A DNA stretch of 34,902 nucleotides from Gemmatimonadales bacterium (GCA_007692605.1 REBS01000125.1:1-34902), one strand, 5' to 3'; counted from the first letter of the stretch, positions 1 to 8,247 are shown. Translations and numbers: made by a program. The notes: generated by a model not told the origin, from the letters alone.

Positions 1-55
<55 letters not shown>

Positions 56-448
56 CGAAGGCCGTGAAAGGTAGAGGATCGAGGGGGGTGGTTCAACCCC
101 TCGTGCTTCACCCCGTCCCCGGGGGCGCCGCGGACCGCCCGACAAGCCCACACCACCCGGCAAGTCTTTCCCGGCAGCCATGCAGCTTCTGCAGGACTGG
201 CCCCCGATCCGCCGGTCGCACCAACGCGCAGAATCCCGCGAAACCCCCTGCCCTGCCTGGACAATCGCACCATCCGCCCGTTCTGGCACCCGCATTGCGA
301 CATACACAGGGCGAAGGTGATGGGTGGAGGGTGTCCCGTTCGGTCGGTCAAACGGGGAGACACCGTACGGGGACTCGGTCGGATGGGCCCCTCCTCTCCA
401 TCATTCTTCTGATACGTTCACACTTTTCGGTCTTCAAGGGAGGTCCGG
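56..448. other. Intergenic region between tRNA-Ile and the OmpA-type lipoprotein gene
   Basis: About 390 bases without a convincing gene. The open frames in it are overlapping, very Arg/Pro-rich and lack ribosome binding sites. It must hold the divergent promoters for the tRNA (minus) and the lipoprotein gene (plus), but I see no sigma-70 hexamer pair that stands out. The only clear signal is the AGGGAGG ribosome binding site just before base 449. Confidence 0.6.
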
Positions 449-1126
449 ATGAAACGGATACGATACGGGGCACTCATTCGCTCCGGAGTACTTCTCTCGG
501 GAACGGCACTCATGCTGTCCGCCTGCGCCCACGTGAAGCCCGACGAGATGGAGGCTGAACTCGCCCAGGTCCGCGCCGAGATGCGTGCGGGCGACCAGGC
601 CGTCGAAGACCGGGTGAATGCCCGGGTCGACCAGGTCGAAACCCGTCTCGCCGGACTCGAGTCGGATCTGAGGGCGCTACGCGACGACTTCGATGTCACC
701 GTCGAGCGACTGGAATCGGCGCTACGCTTCAACACGCCGGTCCACTTCGCGTTCGACGATGACCAGGTCCGCACGCAGGACCGCGAGCTTCTCAACCAGT
801 TCGCCGCCGTCATCGCAGACTACTACTCCGACGCGACCGTCACCGTCGAGGGCTTCACCGACTCGGCCGGAAACCCGGAATACAACAAGCAACTCGGGCA
901 ACGCAGGGCGGAATCCGTCAAGAGCTACCTGCAGACCCGCGGACTCGCCTCCGACCGCCTGCGTGCCGTAAGCTACGGCGAAGCGCAGGATCGCCAGATC
1001 GTTCCCGGCGCACGGGGTCCGGGCACCGAGGGCTGGCAGAACCGCCGGGTGTCGATGGTCATCGACTTCAACCCGCAGTCCGCCACCATGCCCGCGGTCG
1101 CCTCGTCGGGGTCCGACGATTCCTGA
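449..1126 (+). CDS. OmpA/Pal-family outer-membrane lipoprotein
   Basis: 225-residue predicted lipoprotein with a peptidoglycan-binding OmpA domain. The N-terminus has basic residues, a hydrophobic stretch and a lipobox LSAC with the lipidated Cys at residue 26. Residues about 32-95 are charged and heptad-like, probably a coiled-coil stalk. Residues about 96-210 form the OmpA C-terminal domain: the FAFDDDQV start, the VEGFTDSAGN segment with the peptidoglycan-contacting Asp, the QRRAESVKSYL helix and the NRRV motif near the end. It would tether the outer membrane to the cell wall. The start is fixed by AGGGAGG five bases upstream. The gene stands alone and is followed by a strong terminator. 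It is not obviously true Pal, because no tol genes are nearby and a coiled-coil is inserted. Confidence 0.88.
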   Translation: MKRIRYGALIRSGVLLSGTALMLSACAHVKPDEMEAELAQVRAEMRAGDQAVEDRVNARVDQVETRLAGLESDLRALRDDFDVTVERLESALRFNTPVHFAFDDDQVRTQDRELLNQFAAVIADYYSDATVTVEGFTDSAGNPEYNKQLGQRRAESVKSYLQTRGLASDRLRAVSYGEAQDRQIVPGARGPGTEGWQNRRVSMVIDFNPQSATMPAVASSGSDDS

Positions 1127-1201
1127 ACGAATGAACGCACGAACTGGGCTGTAGGCTCGCAGAAGACCCTCTGGCCCCTCTACTTCTTCGACGGCCCTCC
1201 G

Positions 1202-1232
1202 GGTGCCCCGCTCGTACGACGAGCGGGGCACC
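1202..1232 (+). terminator. Rho-independent terminator after the OmpA-type gene
   Basis: A perfect 14-bp inverted repeat (GGTGCCCCGCTCGT and its complement) around a 3-base ACG loop, followed by the T-rich stretch TTGTATATT. It lies 76 bases after the lipoprotein stop and upstream of the response-regulator start. This also argues against starting the response regulator at the in-frame GTG at 1203, which lies inside the stem. Confidence 0.85.
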
Positions 1233-1349
1233 TTGTATATTGATGTATGCAAATCCGGTTGCCCCCATCTCGATCGACCCCCGCCGAGCCCGGCGCCATC
1301 CGATGAGCCCGGCAACGTCCTGAGCCCTCACAAGTCCCCCCGGACATCC

Positions 1350-2738
1350 ATGCTGGAACGTCCCCCGAAGATCCTGGTCGTCGACGACGACCCCACATTC
1401 CGCGGAGTCCTCGAGATGCGCCTGGAGCGCTGGGGCTACCAGGTTAAGGTCGCCGACCGCGCCCGAAAGGCCCGGAGTCTCGTGCAGAGCTGGCGTCCCG
1501 ACCTGGTCCTCTCCGACGTGGTCATGCCCGAGGTTTCGGGAATGCAGCTCCTCAACCAGCTCCGCGAGGACGACCCCGGCCGGCCGGTCATCCTGCTCAC
1601 GGCCCATGCGACCGTCGAGATGGCGGTCGACGCCATGAAGGTCGGCGCCGTCGACTTCCTCACCAAGCCGTTGAACTACCCGAACCTGCGCGCCGTGGTC
1701 GAAGAGGCGCTGGCACAGGCCCGGAAGAGGCCCCGCGACGATTCGGAGCCGACATCGGCCTCCCCGAAGTCCAGATCCGCTTCGACCGAAGAAGAACTCG
1801 GCCCCTTCATGGGCACCAGCCGCGCAATGCGCGACATCTACGAACTCATCCGGTCGGTAGCCGAGTCCGACGCCTCGGTCCTGATCACCGGTGAGAGCGG
1901 GACCGGAAAGGAGCTGGCAGCGCAGACGATCCATGATCTGAGCGCACGCGCCGGAGGACCCTTCATCGCGGTCAATGCGGCCGCCATCCCCCGCGAGCTC
2001 ATGGAGAGCGAGATCTTCGGGCACGAGCGGGGAGCCTTCACCGGGGCCACCGACGCCCGTCCCGGATGCTTCGAGATGGCCGACGACGGCACCCTCTTCC
2101 TGGATGAGATCGGCGAGATGCCTCGCGAACTCCAGCCCAAACTGCTCCGAGTGCTCGATCGTGCGAAGATCCGTCGCGTGGGGGGCAAGCGCGAGGTCAC
2201 CTTCAACGTCCGGACGCTCGCGGCCACCAACCGTGACCCCCGGAAGGCCGTCGAGGAAGGGATCCTCCGCGAAGACCTCTTTTTCCGCCTGAACGTCCTC
2301 CATGTGCACCTGCCCCCGTTGCGCGAGCGGGGGGGCGACATCTCGCTTCTGGCCCAGCGGTTCGCAAAGGAGTTCTCGGCCAAGCACGGGGGTGAGACGC
2401 GGACCTTCGAGGATCAATCCCTGGAGTTCATGGAGGCCTATCCGTGGCCCGGTAACGTTCGGGAGCTTCGAAACCTTGTGGAGCGAGCCGTCGTGCTGGC
2501 TCGGGAGGGCCGGATCCGCCCGTCCCACCTGCCCCCGTACGTGCGGGTACCCGACGCCCCTTCGACGGGTGGGGAGTTCCGCTTTCCCGAAGGCGCGTCG
2601 GCTGCCGACGTCGAGAAGGCGCTCTTCCTGCAGACGCTCGACGAAACCGGAAACAACAAGGCCGAGGCCGCCCGCCGGCTCGGAGTGAGCGTTCGCACCG
2701 TGCGCAACAAGCTCAACGCCTGGAAGATCGATCGATGA
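1350..2738 (+). CDS. NtrC-family sigma-54-dependent response regulator
   Basis: 462-residue transcriptional activator with three domains in order. Residues 1-120 are a receiver domain with acidic pocket VVDDD, phospho-acceptor Asp56 (LSDVVMP), and the conserved switch Thr and Lys (LLTAH, LTKPL). Residues about 150-385 are an AAA+ sigma-54 activation domain with Walker A GESGTGKE, the RNA-polymerase-contacting GAFTGA loop, Walker B FLDEIGE and an arginine finger region (LFFRLNVLHVHLPPLRER). The C-terminus is a Fis-type helix-turn-helix (NNKAEAARRLGVSVRTVRNK). It therefore drives sigma-54 promoters when phosphorylated. ATG 1350 was chosen because receiver domains begin a few residues before KILVVDDD. 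The gene overlaps the kinase gene by ATGA, so that kinase is the expected partner. Its target genes are unknown. Confidence 0.93.
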   Translation: MLERPPKILVVDDDPTFRGVLEMRLERWGYQVKVADRARKARSLVQSWRPDLVLSDVVMPEVSGMQLLNQLREDDPGRPVILLTAHATVEMAVDAMKVGAVDFLTKPLNYPNLRAVVEEALAQARKRPRDDSEPTSASPKSRSASTEEELGPFMGTSRAMRDIYELIRSVAESDASVLITGESGTGKELAAQTIHDLSARAGGPFIAVNAAAIPRELMESEIFGHERGAFTGATDARPGCFEMADDGTLFLDEIGEMPRELQPKLLRVLDRAKIRRVGGKREVTFNVRTLAATNRDPRKAVEEGILREDLFFRLNVLHVHLPPLRERGGDISLLAQRFAKEFSAKHGGETRTFEDQSLEFMEAYPWPGNVRELRNLVERAVVLAREGRIRPSHLPPYVRVPDAPSTGGEFRFPEGASAADVEKALFLQTLDETGNNKAEAARRLGVSVRTVRNKLNAWKIDR

Positions 2739-4393
2739 AGATCACCACCCGGCTCGGGCTCGCGTTCGCCCTGCTGGGCGGTGCGATGATCGGGGCGGTC
2801 GGCTACCAGCTTTCGGTCGTCCAGTCGGTGCAGCAGATCAATCAGGAGATCTCGCTGACCAGCCTCGATGCCGCCAGAATCTCCGTGCGCCTTCTACAGG
2901 GTGCCGAGGGAGTCCGGGAATTCAGCGCGAAGTACGTGGCCACCGGCGACCCGGGCTACCGGCTGCAGTGGGAAGAGTGGGAAGCCTCGGTCGAGGAGGA
3001 TCTGATTTCGCTTCAGCGTGCGGAGCTTCAGGGCGAGGCGAGTCGCGAGCGAGACGCCGTTCTGGCGACATGGCGCGACTACCGCTCCGCCGCCGGGCCA
3101 CTCCGCAGCCTGACTGACGAGGCAGGACCGGAGCCTCCGGCCGGCGGCGGAGCGATGGCTGCCGGGTTCCTTCCCGTCACCCAGATCAACCCCGAGGCAT
3201 TGGCGGCCCTCGATGAGACCGCCCTGGCGCTGCTGGATTTTCGAGGACACACAGAGACTCTGATCGAGCTGAATGAAGCCGCGGTCCTGGCCATGCGCGC
3301 CGAAACGACCCGGGCCGCCGATCAGGCCCGAACGATCGCATGGGTCGCGGCGGGCCTGGCACTCCTGATCGCGCTCGGCACCTGGCTCTTTCTGTACTTG
3401 TCGATCTCGGACCCCCTGCGCCGTCTGACCCGGGGGACGCGGGAGCTCGCCCGTGGTCATTTCGATCACCGACTCCCCGTCGCGGGGGGAACCGAGCTCT
3501 CTCAGCTCGCGCGAGACTTCAACGAGATGGCCGAGCAGCTGGGAGAACTCGAGGCGCTCAAGCAGGACTTCGTGTCGCACGTCTCCCATGAACTGAAGGG
3601 GCCACTCGCCGCGATCCAGGAAACCATTCTCGTCTTCCTCGAGGAACTCCCCGGGCCGATCACCGACCGGCAGAGACACCTGCTGGAGTTGTCGAAAGAA
3701 AGCTCCGGCAGGCTCTCGACGATGATCGAAAACCTACTCGAGGCTTCGCGCATGGAGGCTGGAGGACGAGAGTACGATCCGGTCCGACACGATCTCGAGC
3801 CCATCGTCCGGTCGGTGATCGCCGAGTCGGAGCCGGTCAGCGAGGAACGGGCACTCCGCGTGTCGCTCAGCCTGCGCAGTCCCGAGACCGCGTTGATCTG
3901 CGATGGCGATCGGATCCGCGAGGTCGCCGCCAATCTCATCGGGAACGCGCTGAAGTTCTCTCCCCGGGGAGGGCGTATCCGGATCACGATCGGTCGCTGC
4001 GAGACCCCGCCGGCCGGGGTCCCTGAACGATGGCAGCGCGCTCTGGCCCGGGAGCGCGGCCCCTTCCTCCTCCTGTCGGTCGAGGACGATGGCCCCGGAG
4101 TCCCCGAGGGCCATCGGGAAGCCGTCTTCGAGAAGTTTCACCAGGTGCGGCGCGGCCAGCGGATCCAGGGCCAGGGGGTCGGGCTGGGGCTGGCCATCTG
4201 CCGGGGGGTGGTGGAGGCACATCGGGGAGCCATATGGGTCGAACCCGCGAAGCAGGGGGGAGCGATCTTCCGCGTCCTCCTGCCGGAACTCCCCTCCCGC
4301 TGGGAGACCCGCGATTTCGAGGAACGGGACCCTCAAACTCAACGGGCGGGTACCAATGCTCCCATGTCCCCATCGATCCCGGGCTCCCGATGA
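2735..4393 (+). CDS. Membrane sensor histidine kinase
   Basis: 552-residue kinase, start coupled to the preceding regulator gene. Membrane helix 1 covers residues about 8-29, an extracytoplasmic sensor region about 30-199, helix 2 about 200-223, HAMP about 222-276, HisKA with phospho-accepting His285 (SHVSHELKGPL) and a HATPase domain with N box (NLIGNALKFS), G1 (EDDGPGVP), F-box (FEKFHQ) and G2 (GQGVGLGLAI). The residue four after the His is Gly289, where HisKA kinases normally have Thr or Asn; that position is associated with phosphatase activity. The order regulator, kinase, lipoprotein resembles the enterobacterial glr/qse locus, where a lipoprotein modulates the kinase; this is analogy only. 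The signal is unknown. Confidence 0.92.
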   Translation: MKITTRLGLAFALLGGAMIGAVGYQLSVVQSVQQINQEISLTSLDAARISVRLLQGAEGVREFSAKYVATGDPGYRLQWEEWEASVEEDLISLQRAELQGEASRERDAVLATWRDYRSAAGPLRSLTDEAGPEPPAGGGAMAAGFLPVTQINPEALAALDETALALLDFRGHTETLIELNEAAVLAMRAETTRAADQARTIAWVAAGLALLIALGTWLFLYLSISDPLRRLTRGTRELARGHFDHRLPVAGGTELSQLARDFNEMAEQLGELEALKQDFVSHVSHELKGPLAAIQETILVFLEELPGPITDRQRHLLELSKESSGRLSTMIENLLEASRMEAGGREYDPVRHDLEPIVRSVIAESEPVSEERALRVSLSLRSPETALICDGDRIREVAANLIGNALKFSPRGGRIRITIGRCETPPAGVPERWQRALARERGPFLLLSVEDDGPGVPEGHREAVFEKFHQVRRGQRIQGQGVGLGLAICRGVVEAHRGAIWVEPAKQGGAIFRVLLPELPSRWETRDFEERDPQTQRAGTNAPMSPSIPGSR

Positions 4394-5001
4394 TCCAGAC
4401 CTCCCGAACCCCCGTTCCCCGCCTGGCGCTCCTTTTGGGCGCCCTGCTCATGCTCACCGCATGCGGGCTCCGGGGAGAGGGAGCCACACCAGCCGCACCG
4501 GTGGATTCCGGCGCCGTGGAACGCCCCGAGTCCGTCCCCCCGGCACCGGATCCGGCTTCGGCCCAGTCCGAACCACCGGCCGAGCTTCGCACCCTGCTGC
4601 TGGACGGCGAACGTCTCCTGGCCGAAGGGAATCTCGACGAGGCCATCGAGGCCTTTCAGGGCTATCTGGCCTTCGGGGGCTCCGAGGAAGGGAGCTCCCG
4701 GGCACTCTGGGGTCTCAGCCTGGCGTTTATGGTCCCGGACACGGAGACGCACGATCCCGAGCGAGGACTGCGTGCGCTGGACACGTTGGTCGACGATCAC
4801 CCGCTCACCCTGCAGGGGCAGCAGGCACAGTGGTTGCGCGGCCTGATCGTGGAGCTCGGCCATGCGCGAGCCGTCGCGCGGGAACAGGAGCAGCTGATCG
4901 AGCAGTTGAGCGAGATGGTCGAGCAGCTTCGGCGCATCGACCTGGACCGCCGGCCGGGCGGGGTCCGGCCAGACTCACTTCGTCGCCCTCCCCCCTCCTG
5001 A
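4390..5001 (+). CDS. Small lipoprotein with TPR-like region, last gene of two-component operon
   Basis: 203-residue predicted lipoprotein. The lipobox MLTAC puts the lipidated Cys at residue 25. A low-complexity Pro/Ala linker follows, then a helical region resembling a tetratricopeptide pair (LLLDGERLLAEGNLDEAIEAF onward) and a C-terminal coiled-coil (EQEQLIEQLSEMVEQLRR). The ATG at 4390 overlaps the kinase stop as ATGA, so the three genes form one translation-coupled operon. The position and size recall QseG/YfhG, the outer-membrane lipoprotein partner of the GlrK/QseE kinase. I infer a role in sensing or kinase control; sequence alone does not prove it. Confidence 0.8.
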   Translation: MIQTSRTPVPRLALLLGALLMLTACGLRGEGATPAAPVDSGAVERPESVPPAPDPASAQSEPPAELRTLLLDGERLLAEGNLDEAIEAFQGYLAFGGSEEGSSRALWGLSLAFMVPDTETHDPERGLRALDTLVDDHPLTLQGQQAQWLRGLIVELGHARAVAREQEQLIEQLSEMVEQLRRIDLDRRPGGVRPDSLRRPPPS

Positions 5002-5031
5002 CCCACCCGCTCCGGGCAATCCGGCCCCTCG

Positions 5032-5331
5032 CTACCGGGAGTCGCGGTCTCGAGTGCTCGCCCCGACGAGGCCTGCCTCTCGGAGTTCGTCCAGGAACTC
5101 CATCACATCGCCGCGAACGTCACCCGCGGGTGCGTCCGGGAAGGCGTTGTGAACCGCGTTGAGCAGGGCTTCCGGTTCCGTCGCCCCTGTCTCGAGAAAC
5201 CGCCAGATCGTCACACCGACCGGGTTCAACCCGAAGTACGCTTCGGTGTCGGTACAGTAGAGGACAGCTCCATCATCCATCTGCTTGAAGATGACGGAAC
5301 CCCGAGGGCTGGGCAGAATGCTGCTGTTCAT
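5032..5331 (-). CDS. PqqD-like RiPP recognition element protein
   Basis: 99-residue stand-alone protein of the PqqD type. The pattern of short beta strands (VIFKQMDDGAVLYCTDTEAYFGLNPVG) followed by helices (TIWRFLETGATEPEALLNAV, then GDVMEFLDELREAGLV) is typical of the winged-helix RiPP recognition element that grips the leader peptide of a ribosomal peptide precursor. It lies 42 bases downstream of a small lasso-type leader gene on the same strand, which supports that job. No strong ribosome binding site precedes the ATG at 5331, suggesting translation coupled to the upstream gene or weak expression. No cyclase or leader protease gene is in the window. Confidence 0.82.
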   Translation of the reverse strand: MNSSILPSPRGSVIFKQMDDGAVLYCTDTEAYFGLNPVGVTIWRFLETGATEPEALLNAVHNAFPDAPAGDVRGDVMEFLDELREAGLVGASTRDRDSR

Positions 5332-5373
5332 TATGCGATCACCGTCACCGGGGCTCCCTCATGGTTGCTCCTG

Positions 5374-5478
5374 TCAAGCCGCAGAGGAGGTGCCCCAGCC
5401 ATGCGAGTGGGTCTGGCCGAACATGAGCGCAAGCTCGCGAAAACTTCCGAACCGCTTGAGTGTGGGCTTCTGGTACAT
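5374..5478 (-). CDS. Putative RiPP precursor peptide with lasso-type leader
   Basis: 34-residue peptide. The leader fits the pattern Y-x2-P-x-L-x3-G seen in lasso-family leaders: Tyr2, Pro5, Leu7, Gly11, with the typical phrase RFGSFREL. The usual Thr six residues after the Gly is Ala17 here. The C-terminal part (about residues 17-34, ending HSHGWGTSSAA) is the likely core. It contains no Asp or Glu, so the standard lasso macrolactam ring cannot form. GGGAGG lies 4 bases before ATG 5478, which decides this start over the longer in-frame one at 5559. The PqqD-like gene follows on the same strand. The product and its modification are unknown. Confidence 0.72.
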   Translation of the reverse strand: MYQKPTLKRFGSFRELALMFGQTHSHGWGTSSAA

Positions 5479-5703
5479 GGTACCTCCCGTTCCGTGCATG
5501 TTGATGCTGCGCTTCGTCTGCCGGAAGCGCAAGCCCCGTACCAAACCGGGATATGCCATGATACCAAGGGATTGCAGCGCCCGACCGTCGCGATGAGGGC
5601 CCTTTGCAAGAGCACGCGATGACCCGCCGGGACAGGAGATGTTGCGGATTCACCTCGCGACGATCGTCCCTGCCATACGTTGTTCCACCGCACCCCCGCC
5701 GCT

Positions 5704-6390
5704 TCAGCTCCAGGGTTCGGGGTCAGGGTCCTCTCGCGTGATATCTCCCGCTCCGCCCGTCTCGTCGGCGAGCCCGCGCTCGAGCTCGGTGAGCCGGTCC
5801 AGAGGAACGGCGACGCGAAGCCGGACGCGAGCGCCGAACTCCTCCTCGAGGCGGGTGGCTTCGACCCGATCCAGCAGGCGAAATACCCCATCGACGGAGG
5901 GGTAGTCGAAGTCCAGGCAGCACTTCACTCTGAACACCTTCTCAACGGTGGGCAGGGTATCGAGCGCCCTGTGGACGCCGGATGCGTAGGCGCGCCCGAG
6001 TCCCCCCTTTCCCAGCTTCACCCCTCCATAGTACCGCGTGACGACGGCGGCGATCTCTCCCAGATCGGAATGGAGGAGCGTGGTGAGCATGGGGCGTCCC
6101 GCCGTTCCCTGCGGCTCCCCGTCGTCACTCATTCCGACGTGAGCCGTCGATCCGGGAGGGCCGGCCACGAAGGCCCAGCAGTTGTGGGTGGCATCCGGGA
6201 ACTCGGCACCCACCCGGTCGATGAACTCCCGGGCGAGCTCCGGCCCGGGCGTGTGGCCGAGCGTGGTGATGAATCGGCTTCTGCGGATCACCTCCTCGGT
6301 CCGATGGACCGCTGCGGGGATCGGATACCGCTCGCCGGACTCGCCCGCGTCAGGCACGGTCACGTCCGGCGTCGCGGGGTGGTGCAGCAA
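5704..6390 (-). CDS. yigZ: IMPACT/YigZ family protein
   Basis: 228-residue member of the conserved UPF0029/YigZ family. Family motifs are intact: RSRFITTLGHT near the start, FPDATHNCWAF, SDDGEPQGTAGRPML and TRYYGGVKLGKGGLGRAY. A C-terminal ferredoxin-like domain (about residues 145-215) follows. The eukaryotic relative IMPACT regulates translation, but the bacterial role is not settled. The listed start is TTG; GTG codons at 6363 and 6357 are alternatives closer to the family's usual N-terminus (YPIPA at residue 22). The gene starts 6 bases after the acidic small protein gene and is probably cotranscribed with it. Confidence 0.85.
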   Translation of the reverse strand: MLHHPATPDVTVPDAGESGERYPIPAAVHRTEEVIRRSRFITTLGHTPGPELAREFIDRVGAEFPDATHNCWAFVAGPPGSTAHVGMSDDGEPQGTAGRPMLTTLLHSDLGEIAAVVTRYYGGVKLGKGGLGRAYASGVHRALDTLPTVEKVFRVKCCLDFDYPSVDGVFRLLDRVEATRLEEEFGARVRLRVAVPLDRLTELERGLADETGGAGDITREDPDPEPWS

Positions 6391-6396
6391 CCGGGT

Positions 6397-6642
6397 TCAG
6401 TTCCAGCGGCTGGGGCGCCCCATCGAGACCTCGTCGTCGTCATCGTCCTCCAACTCGTCCCATTCGTCATCATCGTCTTCGTCCTCCTCCCACTCGTCCT
6501 CGTCCTCGTCGTCCCAGTCGTCGTCGTCGTCCCAGTCGTCCTCGTCGAAGTCGTCGTCTTCGTCGAGGGCGCGCAGGGGCTGGATGGCGAGAAGGAGGGG
6601 GTGGAAGGTCTCTGCTTCGAGATCGACCGGTAGCGCACGCAT
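6397..6642 (-). CDS. Highly acidic small protein
   Basis: 81-residue protein. Residues 1-26 are ordinary and hydrophobic (LLLAIQPLRAL); residues 27-71 are almost entirely Asp and Glu broken by regularly placed Trp (DDW, DEW, DEW), and the last ten residues are neutral to basic. The gene is supported by GGAGA seven bases before ATG and by its place directly ahead of the YigZ-family gene. I do not recognise a family. Such a polyanionic tail could mimic nucleic acid or bind basic proteins or metals, but that is speculation. The DNA is a GTC/TCC-rich low-complexity tract, so length may vary between strains. Confidence 0.62.
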   Translation of the reverse strand: MRALPVDLEAETFHPLLLAIQPLRALDEDDDFDEDDWDDDDDWDDEDEDEWEEDEDDDDEWDELEDDDDDEVSMGRPSRWN

Positions 6643-6881
6643 GCCAGGTTCTCCGGGATATGGCGGGTGAAGGGGGGTGAACCCGGAGGACGGAAAATGG
6701 CACCGCGCCCCCCGATCCGGGCAATTGTACGGTCGAGCCTTTGAAAGTCAAGCGCCTCTCCGGAACGCCCGGGGGAACGTGCTTGGCCTGCCGGTTTTAT
6801 TACTGTGATGCGACGCATGGGAGGTCGGTCTCCGATGACGTCGGACCCCGAGGTCCCCTCATCATCCCAGGAGCTTCCGGA

Positions 6882-7946
6882 ATGGCCCGAACATTCGCAC
6901 TCCCACTGATCGGCGCACTCGGTGGCGCACTCGGCCTTGGACTCGTGGCGTGTGACCTCCCGCAGGCACATGGAGACGTCAACGCCCTCATCGTGGCTTC
7001 CGACCCCGAGATCTGGCAAGCGGTCGAAGACGATCTGATCGACACCCTCGAGCCCACGATCCAGACGATCACCGACGAGCGGGCCTACCGCGTGACCTGG
7101 CACGACCCCGAGGAGCGACGGATCTGGGGAGACCTGCGCCGCTTCCGGCAGGTGCTCGTGATCGGGACCGTCGACGACCACTGGGTGGCTCCCGCGCTCG
7201 AGAAGCGGGGCCGGGGGGCGGCGGAGATCAGCCCCCCCGAACTCATTCACCTCGACAACGTCTGGTCGCGGGGTCAGATCGTGCATGTACTGGTGCTCGG
7301 GCCCGAACACGGGGCTGCCGAGGTCATGGCCCATGCCGATGAGCTTCATGACCGAATCGACCAGCGCTTCCGCACTTATGCGACGAACCGGATGTTCACC
7401 TCCGGGCGAAACACGGAGCTCGCCGACTCCCTCGGCACGAACGTCGGGTTCTCGATCCTCCTGCCCAACGTCTATCGCTACTCGGTACAGGACTCGGTCT
7501 ACCGCTTCCGCAATGACAACCCGACCCCGACGGAGCGCATCCGCGAGATTGGTGTGAGCTGGAAGACCCCGATCCCCGATGAGCTTCCGGGCCAGGAGGC
7601 GCTGATCGAATGGCGCAACGACTTCGCCGACGCCTACTACAACGACGCCCAGGTCGTCGAAACCCGGATCACGGACCTGCGCCCCGTCTCGATCGATGGA
7701 TCCGAAGCCCTGGAGTTCCAGGCGTCGTGGTCGAGCCCTCCCGGGGAGTGGCCCGCCGGAGGCCCCTTCATCACGAGGGTGATCACCTGCCCCGACCAGG
7801 ACCGGATGTACTTCGCCGACGCATGGCTCTATGCCCCCGGGCAGGACAAGTACGAGTATATGATCCAGCTCCAGACCATCCTTAACTCCTTCCATTGCGG
7901 CAGCGGTGCCGAAGAGATGCACGCCGAGGTGGAGGGGGAGGGCTGA
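6882..7946 (+). CDS. DUF4837 family lipoprotein
   Basis: 354-residue predicted lipoprotein. A signal peptide with lipobox LVAC gives Cys24 followed by Asp. The body matches my recollection of the DUF4837 family: an early strand-helix segment (NALIVASDPEIWQAV), a middle segment ending in a VGFSILLPNVYRY-type phrase, and a C-terminal part with FITRVITCPDQDRMYFADAWLYAPGQDKYEYM. Function is unknown; family members are secreted lipoproteins of Bacteroidota and related lineages. The start is set by AGGAG eight bases before the ATG. It is divergent from the acidic protein gene, with about 240 bases between them that must hold both promoters. Confidence 0.75.
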   Translation: MARTFALPLIGALGGALGLGLVACDLPQAHGDVNALIVASDPEIWQAVEDDLIDTLEPTIQTITDERAYRVTWHDPEERRIWGDLRRFRQVLVIGTVDDHWVAPALEKRGRGAAEISPPELIHLDNVWSRGQIVHVLVLGPEHGAAEVMAHADELHDRIDQRFRTYATNRMFTSGRNTELADSLGTNVGFSILLPNVYRYSVQDSVYRFRNDNPTPTERIREIGVSWKTPIPDELPGQEALIEWRNDFADAYYNDAQVVETRITDLRPVSIDGSEALEFQASWSSPPGEWPAGGPFITRVITCPDQDRMYFADAWLYAPGQDKYEYMIQLQTILNSFHCGSGAEEMHAEVEGEG

Positions 7947-8247
7947 GCGGCCCCGCCGCTGAGGGGACCCAACACCGTCGACAGAGACCGAACCATGCTT
8001 CGTTCTGCGCCACGCCCCCCCGTCGCGAGGGCCGATCGCCCGGGGGCCCCGCGTGTCCGACCCCGGATCCCGCCGATTGGCAGCGCGCCCCGATTCCGCA
8101 CCGCATGAATCCGGGCCGATCGAGGAGTCCCCCCGCCCACCCCTCGCGGATCGCTCACCGAAATGCCACTCTATCAGAGCAGCGTGGCGCCCCCGGGTGA
8201 CCGCGCCCGAAGCCCCGACCCCCTCGCCTTCGACCCGCCCCATCGCC
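7947..8247. other. Intergenic region before dnaE
   Basis: About 300 bases of GC-rich sequence. It is open in the dnaE frame from 8053, but the encoded peptide is Pro/Arg/Ser-rich and does not match the polymerase family, so I treat it as untranslated leader. No clear promoter hexamers, terminator or ribosome binding site stand out. If the GTG at 8197 is the real dnaE start, the region ends there. Confidence 0.5.

Noticed and set aside
64-558. Plus-strand frame of 164 codons upstream of and overlapping the OmpA-type gene
   Set aside because: Pro/Arg/Ser-rich without motifs or ribosome binding site, and it overlaps a well-supported gene.
1203-1349. Longer N-terminus of the response regulator starting at GTG 1203
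   Set aside because: The start lies inside the terminator stem and the added residues are not part of the receiver fold.
5374-5478. True lasso peptide precursor
   Set aside because: The core lacks an Asp or Glu at ring position 7-9 and no cyclase or protease gene is nearby; only the leader type is supported.
6421-6570. GTC/TCC-rich tract as a CRISPR or tandem repeat array
   Set aside because: It is the Asp/Glu codon run of the acidic protein gene; there are no repeat-spacer units.
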